NCBI GenBank assembly: GCA_018398815.1
Contig: CM031622.1
Coordinates: forward strand, 16,635,925-16,699,924
Direction: 5' to 3'
Origin: Conus ventricosus
Taxonomy: Eukaryota > Mollusca > Gastropoda > Neogastropoda > Conidae
DNA length: 64,000 bases
Shown here piece by piece: positions 54,597 to 64,000 of the stretch (positions are counted from its first letter, which is position 1; every line of letters begins with the position of its first letter). The position numbers and the translations under genes are program-made. The notes under the pieces were generated by a model. It was given only the letters and a program-made list of their open reading frames with translations, did not search any database and had not been told where the DNA came from.

Positions 54597-54955
54597 TGGG
54601 GCCGGAATAGCACAGTCTGTAGAGTGCTGGACTCGTAATCCCGGTAATCCTGGGTTTGCGGTGTTCGAATTTCCGCTAGGCCGTTTCAGTATTCGGGACT
54701 TTGTCCTCGGAGTTATCATTGGTTCTGACTTCACTTCCCCAAAGTCCTTCGAATCAGACTGTAAACCGAGGGTCCGTGTGTGAGCGCAAAACACATCTTG
54801 CACACATGTAAAATCCCATCACCAACTTTTGGGGGAGAAGGTCAATTTGGCCGGTGGTATGGGCGACATGTTACACGTAGCTTGCACCCTGCGTGAGAAA
54901 TTGAAAGAATGAAGGGTTAAAAAAAAGAAAAAGAAAAAAAGAAAAAACATAGTGA
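54597..54955 (+). mobile_element. tRNA-derived SINE
   Basis: The head has a tRNA-like promoter: an A-box region ATAGCACAGTCTGTAGAGTG and a B box GTGTTCGAATTTCC about 45 bases later. The body (TAAACCGAGGGTCCGTGTGT, then GCGCAAAACACATCTTGCAC) resembles the conserved 3' domain of molluscan SINEs. It ends in an A-rich AAAAAGAAAAAG tail near 54955. The degenerate cloverleaf and tail rule out a working tRNA gene. Confidence 0.75.
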
Positions 54956-55019
54956 CTGATACTAACTGAATGTTATGGTAAACGACTGAACGCCGCACCG
55001 GGACCACGGGTTAGAAAAG

Positions 55020-55142
55020 TGTGTGGTGTGTGTGTGTGTGTGTGTGTGTGCTGGCCTAACTCATAAACAGGATTTACCGGCCTGTCACCGAGTGTGTGGT
55101 GTACTAGCCTAACTCATCAAGCGGATTTACCAGTCTGTCATA
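55020..55142. repeat. Short direct duplication with (GT)n
   Basis: Two copies of a segment with GTGTGTGGTGT, then CTAACTCATMAMSMGGATTT and ACCRGYCTGTCA. The first carries an expanded GT run. Confidence 0.8.
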
Positions 55143-55149
55143 ACTTGAG

Positions 55150-55490
55150 AAAGACGGGTCTATTTTTCGTAAACCCATTTTTTTTCTTGGGCCCAGTTTA
55201 AATTCGCATAGACCCAAGCATATATCTTTAAAATGATTTCGATTTTCTAAATTATTTTTGATCTGGAAAATGAAAATAAACTTTTCACAACCAGGCATAC
55301 AAGAATGTTTTTTCTTTTTTTTAATCGAGAAAAAAGTCAGAGTCGTCATAGAACGTTTTAATTTCGTTTAAGTGAAACATTTACTGTCAAAAGGGCATAA
55401 TCATTTCATACGTTAGGTCTTTAAGAACGTTCCCTACAAAAAGGTTTTTTGAACATTTGACGAACCCAGTTCATGGGCTTTGTATGTTTG
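55150..55490. other. Unassigned sequence
   Basis: Nothing recognised; poly-T/poly-A runs near 55180 and 55310. Confidence 0.4.
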
Positions 55491-55494
55491 GTAT

Positions 55495-55675
<181 letters not shown>

Positions 55676-55849
55676 GCAGAAACTTTAATTGTGAGGCCAA
55701 CGACCTGTACACACATGTGAGTTTGCCCCAAAGTAAAGAACATAATTTCAAATTTTAACATTTTGTGCAGTAGCAAACTACAAAACTCCACTTCACTTGA
55801 AAGGTTATTGAGCTAACAGTTGTTCGCGTAATTTTAAAGCATAAAAGTT

Positions 55850-58060
55850 GTACATTGCAATGTCTCTTAAGCATTCAACATCTTCATGCTGAAACAAATA
55901 TGACACTGTCTGTTGGACTGGGTTTCTGCAATATTTCAGAACATATTTTTTCTCTTAAGGAGTGGTTACATGGACAAATAAATAAGAAGTGATGCTCAGT
56001 CTCAAGACGATAAAGAAGAAGTGATGCTCAGTCTCAAGACGATCACAAAATAGACAAAAGTCTTTTGATTTCTGAGATTATCTGTTGTTCGCATTCAACT
56101 AACACAAACCAAGCCTGACTCTGGTCAATGTTTGTCTGAATTTGGTGTCATGGTGATGGAGCTGGTGTATTTCTCCGGCTCCAGAGATGATCTAAATGAA
56201 CGATACGTCCACAAACCGATCGTTTGAATGTAATTTGGCATTCCAGTCTTGGTGGAAGCAGTCAATCATCCGTTGCTTGAAGATTTTCAGTCTTGGTGGA
56301 AGCAGTCAATCATCCGTTGCTTGAAGATTTTCAGTCTTGGTGGAAGCAGTCAATCATCCGTTGCTTGAAGATTTTCAGTCTTGGTGGAAGCAGTCAATCA
56401 TCCGTTGCTGAAGATTTTCAGTCTTGGTGGAAGCAGTCAATCATCCGTTGCTTGAAGATTTTCAGTCTTGGTGGAAGCAGTCAATCATCCGTTGCTTGAA
56501 GATTTTCAGTCTTGGTGGAAGCAGTCAATCATCCGTTGCTTGAAGATTTTCAGTCTTGGTGGAAGCAGTCAATCATCCGTTGCTTGAAGATTTTCAGTCT
56601 TGGTGGAATCAGTCAATCATCCGTTGCTTGAAGATTTTCAGTCTTGGTGGAAGCAGTCAATCATCCGTTGCTTGAAGATTTTCAGTCTTGGTGGAAGCAG
56701 TCAATCATCCGTTGCTGAAGATTTTCAGTCTTGGTGGAAGCAGTCAATCATCCGTTGCTTGAAGATTTTCAGTCTTGGTGGAAGCAGTCAATCATCCGTT
56801 GCTTGAAGATTTTCAGTCTTGGTGGAAGCAGTCAATCATCCGTTGCTTGAAGATTTTCAGTCTTGGTGGAAGCAGTCAATCATCCGTTGCTGAAGATTTT
56901 CAGTCTTGGTGGAAGCAGTCAATCATCCGTTGTTGAAGATTTTCAGTCTTGGTGGAAGCAGTCAATCATCCGTTGCTGAAGATTTTCAGTCTTGGTGGAA
57001 GCAGTCAATCATCCGTTGCTTGAAGATTTTCAGTTTTGGTGGAAGCAGTCAATCATCCGTTGCTGAAGATTTTCAGTCTTGGTGGAAGCAGTCAATCATC
57101 CGTTGCTTGAAGATTTTCAGTCTTGGTGGAAGCAGTCAATCATCCGTTGCTGAAGATTTTCAGTTTTGGTGGAAGCAGTCAATCATCCGTTGCTTGAAGA
57201 TTTTCAGTCTTGGTGGAAGCAGTCAATCATCCGTTGCTGAAGATTTTCAGTCTTGGTGGAAGCAGTCAATCATCCGTTGCTTGAAGATTTTCAGTCTTGG
57301 TGGAAGCAGTCAATCATCCGTTGCTTGAAGATTTTCACAAATATCTTTTTGTTTCCAATCCCACCAATCTCCCACACCCACGAAAACCTAAACAAATCCA
57401 GACGGCGTTTTATAGGTAAAGCCCAGGTGTGCAAGTAATTTTGCTTACTGTCATCTGGAGGCATTTTGCTTAGGATCATTTCATACGCTTGTTTAAGAAG
57501 TCTTGAAATTGTCATGTTCTGCAGACGAAACCAGTATCTTAAGGAGCTAACGGTGCTGTCAACATACAGAGGGGGACCTGCCTGTTTCTCCATAGATCAT
57601 AGCATTGAGGGTCTTTGGACTAAGATTAACGGATGTTTACAGGCAAATAAATGTATGGATTCTACTATTTCAGCCCTGTACAAACCCCATAGTTCTGATG
57701 CATACAACAGCATAGGTTTCACTTGAGCATGAAATAATTTGAAAAAATATAGACATGTCCATATTACCCTGAGCCCACTATGTCTTCAATATCTCCGCGA
57801 TTTTCCTTTTTGCACGTCGGCAACATTCTTCTAAAGCAGTAACAAAGGACACTTTAGTAGTGAAAATAGAGCCCAAGATATTTATAGCTATTGACAATAG
57901 AAATTTCCTGGCCTTTAAAATTCCATCTTTCGTTTCTCGACAAATGGCCACCTTTTCAAAATACCATTGTTTTCTATCTGAAGCCCAGGTTAACTTGTCT
58001 AACTGTCTACTTGCCCTGATCTATCCATTAAAACAGACATGAATCAGAAGACTGAACAAT
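55850..58060 (-). pseudogene. LINE B (copy 2), RT C-terminal part with internal minisatellite
   Basis: Reading leftward: a thumb region near 57700-58000, then PPLYVDSTVSSLRYWFRLQN, LLKQAYEMILSKMPPDDSKQ and KIFKQRMIDCFHQD (57291-57593). The 44-bp array follows, then the protein resumes as DWNAKLHSNDRF (near 56210-56245), FRQTLTRVRLGLC and CLFCDRLETEHHFFF (55970-56120). This is the same family as copy 1: LINE C-terminus with zinc tail. The first array unit is LINE coding sequence. A 32-base piece around 55990-56043 is also duplicated. Truncated at its 5' side by the LINE that starts at about 58061. Confidence 0.85.
56247..57337. repeat. 44-bp minisatellite derived from LINE B coding sequence, about 25 copies
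   Basis: The unit is TCTTGGTGGAAGCAGTCAAT then CATCCGTTGCTTGAAGATTT and TCAG. On the minus strand it encodes KIFKQRMIDCFHQD, the LINE protein segment in which it sits. Variants of 43 bp (TTGCTGAAG) recur at intervals. The period is not a codon multiple, so the LINE frame is destroyed. Confidence 0.95.
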
Positions 58061-58302
58061 TCGAAAGAGTAGCTGAAGAACCAAAGAAACCAAGTGGCAA
58101 CAGTTTGTCTATCACTTAATTATGACACAACACTGACTCAGTTCTGGCACTTTTATAGTCGCATGCAAGGAAAAAACCAAAACAAACGCAACCCCAGATA
58201 TCTTAGACGCTGATGGGATCACAACACTGAAAACAAATTTAGAGAAAGGGTCGGCTCTGCTTAAACGTTTCATAGAACAGAGTGATCAAAGAAATTTGGA
58301 GG
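58061..58302 (+). pseudogene. LINE D, 5' part of ORF2 before the LTR insertion
   Basis: Plus-strand pieces read WQQFVYHLNYDTTLTQFWHF, then SRMQGK, then TPDILDADGITTLKTNLEKG and LLKRFIEQSDQRNLE. This is the region between endonuclease and RT in a Jockey/I-type mollusc LINE. It breaks off at GGAGG (58298-58302) and resumes at 60398 with the same five bases. Frame shifts present. Confidence 0.8.
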
Positions 58303-60397
58303 TGTCACGACCGACCCCTGGAGGTCTGCCCTGACAGGATCGGTTTAGATGGGAGTGAAGGGAGTGACTGAACTCACACGCCCGCAAGAGACCACACAAG
58401 AAAGATTACGATACAACACCCCATTTATTCACACCAACACACACATAGTCACAAATAAGCATTCCAACGCACACAACATGCACAATCACAATCCAGCATT
58501 TCAACACACACGACCTACACGCAATCAAGCATTTCAACACACACAACATACCCATAGTCACAAACAAGCATTTCAACTCACACAATATAACTATAATCAT
58601 AAATAAGCATTTTAACTCACACAATATAACTATAATCATAAATAAGCATTTTAAGCCCACATTCCCTTCCGTGCTTCATGTGGTTCCCCCACACCCCTGC
58701 CTCCCCAAAGTTCACTGTGAGCACCGAGTCGCATCAAGTGCCCCAAACCGGGTCGGTTCTTGAACGAAGGGTCTTTCAATGCCGACACCATTGACACACA
58801 CACACCCGAATTGCACAACACATAGCGAACCACACTGGTGACACTGTCCGAGGACCACGGAGAACGCGTCCCGTGGGACGAGGCGTTGTCGCTGAAGGTC
58901 CCGGACAGGGATCGGGATCCTCCAGCAAAGCCCTTGTGCTCCTCAACCAGTGCGCGGCCCCAACAGCGCAAGCTTCGGGTGAGTCCCCCGGGAAGAGGGG
59001 AACCGGAAGAAACTGGAAGGAAAGAAGGAAGGGTACTGGAACCCCGCAGTCAGTACAGTCTGGCATATGCTGTCAAATCCTAACAGCCCCTCGCATGATG
59101 GGCGAGGGGAGGTTCGCTGACTAAACTAACAGCATCAGCTCAACACAGACCTGAACATAACACAGTAAACAAACCAACCGAGGAACGTTCGCTAAAGGTC
59201 TCCTCACACGAAGCAGGTAAGAAGTTACATTCACAGTTAAACACATGAATAGAAAATCATGGCTTCATCCTTCCCTCACTCACGTTCAACATTTTCCTTT
59301 CTTAGGAACTGAACTAATACAGCAACCATTGCTTTATAACTGTCATCACATTTGCAAATAATAATTCAATGGCACAATTATCACCACATTTTATAGCAAC
59401 ATTTCAAAACGACACAATTCTCCAACCACGCATCCAAACGACTAATCATGCGTACGTACGCTCGCAAACATAAAACTCGTTCCCCTTGCACACACAAACA
59501 GACGGTGGCCGAAGAACACGAGACCGGCAATTGTGACAGGGGCGGACGAGCGAGACCAAGCAAGTTCCAACTCTGAATCACCAGGCTCTCCCCCATCCCC
59601 ACCGACTACCGCATCACCAGATGCATAAAAAGAATAAAGAATTTTGGATATAATTTTGACTGGCCAGGTTAAAGATTGAATTAACCAGAGAGAAGTGGTC
59701 TCGAACAATATTTCTTTTATAATTTTGAAAACCAAAAGAAATTGCGCAAAAGAGAAAAATTAGCCGGCTAACAAAAAAAAACAACAACAAACGAACCACG
59801 AAACTGATGCTTACCAGCTACCCGTGGTTGACCCCAGTGGCGGGTCAAGCGACTCTCTACCCTCTGTCCGGTCGAGAGGACAGCAGGGCAGATGCGGAAA
59901 AGAGATGACGTGATGTCCCTCCCCTACAGGCCGACTGTAGGAATGAAGGTACCGACCGTACCTTCGACGAAGTGGTGTAGAACCAAAACCGGAGCAGGCG
60001 CTCCCAGAGACATCTTCCGCTCGAGTGAAGAGAAAACCTGCTTAAACGATGGCAGCCAACATGCCACGCTACGTCACAGTGAGAATACCTCAAGCCTAAG
60101 AGGAATTATGCACGTGCGGCAGGTAAAAAGACAGACGAGAGGCCGATAGAGACAGCCAGTTCAAGCGAAAGGTACCAGCCACCCGTGAACTTGCAGGATG
60201 AATTGCACGGGCAGTGGAATTAGAGAGAGAGAGAGAGAAAGTAAACCTAACCTGAGCTGAACGACATTAAGGTGCAACCGCACCACAAGCCACCTCAAGG
60301 GACGGATACACGACAACAACAACGACAATAAATAAATGAATAATTCCACCACCCTAGATGGGCCAATCGTCATAGGCCTCGTGACAAACTCGTGACA
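58303..60397. mobile_element. Solo LTR, 2,095 bp, inserted in LINE D
   Basis: Begins TGTCACGA and ends TCGTGACA, a perfect 8-bp inverted terminus of TG...CA type. The 5-bp target GGAGG is duplicated at 58298-58302 and 60398-60402. Removing it rejoins the LINE D coding frame region. No gag/pol sequence is inside, so it is a solo LTR left by LTR-LTR recombination, or a non-autonomous LTR-like unit. An AATAAA lies near 60329. A ~37-bp minisatellite is inside (58440-58650). 2.1 kb is long for an LTR. Orientation is unknown. Confidence 0.82.
58440..58655. repeat. ~36-39-bp minisatellite inside the solo LTR
   Basis: Five to six diverged copies of AAGCATTTCAACTCACACAA plus TATAACTATAATCATAAAT variants. 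The last two are near identical. Confidence 0.88.
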
Positions 60398-62010
60398 GGA
60401 GGAAAGGAAGAAATATTTGACCAAGTTAAACCAACACCTAGCCCAGACTGGCATTGACAATGAAATCACAGAATCTGAATTGGATGACACAATAGCTAGA
60501 TGCACTAACGGATAGTGCTCTAGGACCAGACAAAGTAAGGTATGCAGATATCAAACAGCTCTCAAAAGAGCAGAGAGCCAAACTCTTCAGCCTGTACCAG
60601 TAGAGTTTTGATAAAGGCTATGTCCCAGAAGACTGGACACACAGCTACCTGAAAGCTTTACCAAAGCCAGGAAAAGATCATCATCAGCTAAATGGCCACC
60701 GCATACTCACGGAAAGCTAATGGAAAGAATCATAGCAAGAAAACTCGCAAGAGATCTTGAAAGTTGACAAATCCTCCCTTCAAATCAAGGAGGCTACAGA
60801 ACAGGTAAAAGTACACGGGAAAATGTGGCTGCGTTTGCCTATGAAGTGTACGAAGGATTCAAAAGAAAGGAAGAAACACTAGCTGTTGCAATAGATCTGG
60901 AAGATGCATACAACAAAGTCCAGTTCTCGCTCCTCATGGAACTACTCCTTGACTATGGAGTCAGCAAGACACTCACACGAGACACCGGCACTTCGGGAGC
61001 GAACCGTCATCCTACGATTTGGAGATTGGACTTCTGAACCTCATAAACTTTCTATGGGATTACCTCAAGGTTCTCCTCTTTCCCCTGTTTTGTACAATGT
61101 TTACACTAAAGGCCTTGCAGACCTCAACAAAAACGGAAATGCCCGAGGGTTCACATTCGCAGATGACGGCCTGATCTACAAAACATCAAAGAATGATGAA
61201 GAAAGAACGAAAGCAGTTCTGCAACAGTTGAACAACATTGCTCAATGGTGTCAAGAAACTGGATCGTCCATCAACCCTACAAAAGCTCAGCCATTAGTCT
61301 GCACTCTCAACAAGGCATCAGACAAGTACCCTCACCAGTTTCCTTCAAAGGAATACCAATTGAATCAACTAACAGCCTACGCTATTTGGGTGTAGGCTTT
61401 GACATAATGCCAATCTTTAGAGAGCATGTTGAGAATATTGTTCTTAAATGCAAAAAAGGCCTATCTGCCATGAAAGCAATGGCAGCTAAAGGCATTGAAC
61501 AGCGCCATCTCTGCCGACAGTACCACGCACTTGTACTCTGTGATAGATCATGAGTTAGGGCTTACAACACTGTCCAACAGCAATCTTCTCAAATTAGAAA
61601 GAATTCAAAATGATGCAATGAGATTGATACTGGGAACCACAAACGACAAACCAATTGAAACTATGTGATGCTTTCTCTACCTCCCTTCAATGCAGACAAG
61701 ACACAAGCTGGAACAGGTGAAGGCATATTTCAGAGCCCTTGAAAATCCCCAAAACCCACTTCATGCGGCGGTCAAGGAAACAAAAGGCACTCGGTTAGGA
61801 CGTGGAAAGTCATGAATGGGACAGGCAGAAGACAGTATACAGTTTGTGTGCCAGTTAGCTGAACTCAAAGAAACCAAGGAATAGGAGAAATATCCAGACC
61901 ACTTGAAGCACCTGTACCAAATGCAATCGCTCCAGAACTTGGAAGACATTGTCGAGAATGGCCAGAAGGCAAAACCAACGCAGAAATTCAGATACTGGTA
62001 GAAGACCATG
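60398..62010 (+). pseudogene. LINE D, RT domain and downstream part
   Basis: After GGAGG, pieces read YADIKQLSKEQRAKLFSLYQ, YVPEDWTHSYLKALPKPGKD, then motif A VAIDLEDAYNKVQF (60825-61037). Next are motif B MGLPQGSPLSPVLYNVYTKG and motif C FTFADDGLIYK (60904-61395), then CKKGLSAMKAMAAKGIEQRH (61430-61510). The C-terminal part to about 62010 (HCREWPEGKTNAEI) ends in a GT microsatellite; the RNase H domain usually found next in this family is missing. About eight frame breaks. Jockey/I-group affinity is judged from motif wording only. Confidence 0.85.
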
Positions 62011-62035
62011 GACATCATGCAGCAGGCGTTGGTGT

Positions 62036-62063
62036 GTGAGTGTGTGTGTGTGGGAGTGAGTGA

Positions 62064-62152
<89 letters not shown>

Positions 62153-62201
62153 GTGTGTGTGTGCGGTGTGTGTGCATGCGTGCGTGCATGCGTGCGTGCG
62201 A

Positions 62202-62260
<59 letters not shown>

Positions 62261-62299
62261 TGGCGTGCGTGCTGGTGTGTGTGTGTGTGTGTGTGTGTG

Positions 62300-62340
<41 letters not shown>

Positions 62341-62470
62341 CATCAGTGGGGTAATGCCAGCATATTAGTTGGAGAGTCCACGGATGTGTGTGTGTGTGTG
62401 TGCAAGCGCTGGTGTGTGAGTGTGTATGTGAGAGTAAGTGAGTGTGAGTGTGTGTGTGTATGTGTGTGTG
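62036..62470. repeat. (GT)n / (GTGC)n compound microsatellite
   Basis: GT runs at 62036-62150, GTGC runs at 62170-62265, GT again to 62340 and at 62385-62400 and 62440-62473. Several long open frames (up to 209 codons of VCVC/RACV) are repeat artefacts. Confidence 0.96.
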
Positions 62471-62473
62471 TGT

Positions 62474-62695
<222 letters not shown>

Positions 62696-62849
62696 AAGAG
62701 TATGTGTGTGAAGCATAGGTGTGTGGAAGTGCATGCAAAATATGGAATAATTACTACGTATAACATTATAGTAAATATCTAACAGGACTACATATTAAAC
62801 AAAAGGTAACTTTGAAAGCAAAATCAATATCAGAAAAAAACATCAGTCA

Positions 62850-64000
62850 CTGTCATGCCTAATAAACATGGTAGGTATGCCTTAAGAGTCACACAATCAA
62901 ATAAAACGTGGGCTCTCGACACGTTTGCCTTACCACATATGCATTTTGTTCCTGCACTATATTTCGTTCTGAATGCGTCGAGTTTCAGTCTATAAAATAT
63001 TGATACATATCACGAACCTGCAGGTGTTCAATGCCTTCAACCTGATCAAAGCTGAGAACATGGCTATTTCGAGCATTAACCCGCAAATAAGGGATGTTCT
63101 GGTTGTTTCTAAAAAAAAGTCCCATGCCACTTGTTTTAAAACTTGATGACACTCTTGTAAAGTCAAGGGGACAGAAAGTGACTGTGCACTCATTTCAGTT
63201 TTAGCTCCCTTCTTAGCAGATCTGTCAGCGAATTCATTGCCCAAAATTCCACAGTGCGAAGGAACCCAGAAAAAAGTGAAATCGGTCCCTTTGCATATCA
63301 AAATATGAATTAAATGACATAATATTTCCTTTAACATGTTTTCAGAATTAGAACTTAAAAACTTGATAGATTGTAGTACTGACATTGAGTTGACACATAA
63401 CAATACTTGCAAGATTGATTGCGGTATATCAATTAAATATGTCAAAGCCATTAGTATAGCTATCATTTCGGCAACTAAGATAGATCGATTTTTGCCTATT
63501 GAGTATGCTTTATCTACTTTATGTGATGGAATAACAAAAGCAGATCCAGCGTCTTTGTTCTTTGTCAATGATCCATCAGTATATACCTTAAGATGGTTAG
63601 GATACTTGCTTTGCATATGCATCTTTGTTGAATATGACAAGATATGCGGATGATCAGCTTTTTTAGCATCAGTGTGATCAAGGTCGAATTTTGCTCTGTT
63701 TCTTACCCAGCTTGGGATTGGATCAGTATGAGAAATCTTTGCCAAAGAGTCGGGGTCAAATCAGTTTTCTGCAACAAATGGGCAGAGTACGAGCCAATAG
63801 TAGACAAGCAGGAAATGTTTTTTGCTCGTTTAGGGTTATCAGTAGATGGATTTAAAGCGATTTCTGTTTCATTTACACCTTTCATAGCTGTACATTTCAC
63901 AGCATATTTTGCCATAGTGAGTGTTCTGTATTCGTTTAAAGGCGAAACACCAATTTCCGAATATGTCCCTACTGTAGAAGCATGTACAGGGATTCCCAAG
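62850..64000 (-). pseudogene. LINE E, C-terminal part with RNase H domain (cut by window edge)
   Basis: RT C-terminal sequence (63703-63999) leads into an RNase H domain in 62990-63745. It has LKVYTDGSLTKNKDAGSAFV (first Asp), ILVAEMIAILMAL (Glu), LLCVNSMSVLQ, and FTFFWVPSHCGILGNEFADR (His and last Asp). The second catalytic Asp, normally DS in this position, reads NS (AAC), so RNase H would be impaired. Downstream near 62890-62985 is KCICGKANVSRAHVLFDC, a zinc tail. I-clade-like architecture. A frame shift separates the RT end and RNase H segments near 63720. Confidence 0.85.

Noticed and set aside
54597..54670. Functional tRNA gene
   Set aside because: A and B boxes are present, but the cloverleaf is degenerate and it continues into a SINE body with an A-rich tail.
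56293..57328. Tandem WWKQSIIRCLKIF-type protein repeats on the plus strand
   Set aside because: Antisense to the LINE-derived 44-bp array; frames shift with each 43-bp variant.

Overview
The window looks like intergenic, repeat-dominated DNA from an invertebrate animal, most likely a lophotrochozoan and plausibly a gastropod mollusc. That assignment is inference: it rests on the non-LTR retrotransposon families, the Polinton types and the dense satellites, not on a host marker gene. There is no bacterial-style operon structure. Two 100-bp N runs (21474-21573, 34061-34160) show it is a scaffold of three contigs. Much of 4.6-12.4 kb and 22.5-31.3 kb is full of single-base frame breaks and homopolymer runs, so part of the gene breakage may be assembly error rather than decay.

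Contig 1 (1-21473). The 3' end of a LINE, then two minisatellites (470-2150 and 2262-2800). From 3901 to 19107 lies a 15.2-kb Polinton/Maverick element. It has 186/175-bp terminal inverted repeats, a 5-bp GATAG target duplication, and a 91-bp hairpin at each tip. Its genes are packaging ATPase, a membrane-anchored coiled-coil protein, major capsid protein, a membrane protein, protein-primed-type DNA polymerase B, retroviral-type integrase, and seven smaller element genes. The left half is badly broken; the right half (13.4-18.2 kb) is largely open. The element sits in a 51-bp minisatellite, followed by a 1.6-kb 49-bp minisatellite up to the gap.

Contig 2 (21574-34060). A second, decayed Polinton-type element of a different lineage (about 22.9-31.3 kb, almost all minus strand). 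In gene order it has packaging ATPase, a small basic protein, a helical protein, integrase, penton-like protein, pVI-like protein, major capsid protein (C. elegans F54H12.2-like), adenovirus-type protease and a possible PC4-like domain. No polymerase was seen. It is followed by a LINE 3' tail, an L1/Tx1-like LINE fragment and a poly(A)-tailed insertion at the gap.

Contig 3 (34161-64000). Many micro- and minisatellites, one possible host exon (36.6-37.1 kb, cysteine-rich, VWC-like), and nested retroelements. LINE B (40.15-50.55 kb, minus) is split by a 6.64-kb L1/Tx1-like LINE A (41094-47732) with a 14-bp target duplication and poly(A) tract. A second LINE B copy (55.85-58.06 kb) has a piece of its own coding sequence amplified into a 44-bp minisatellite. 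A plus-strand LINE (58.06-62.01 kb) is split by a 2,095-bp solo LTR with a GGAGG target duplication. A minus-strand LINE with an RNase H domain runs off the right end. An inverted-repeat-flanked unit (52729-53402) holds a 30-bp minisatellite and a hammerhead-like hairpin.

Functionally the window is a record of self-synthesising DNA transposons/endogenous virus-like elements and retrotransposons layered on each other; no confident host gene is complete here.
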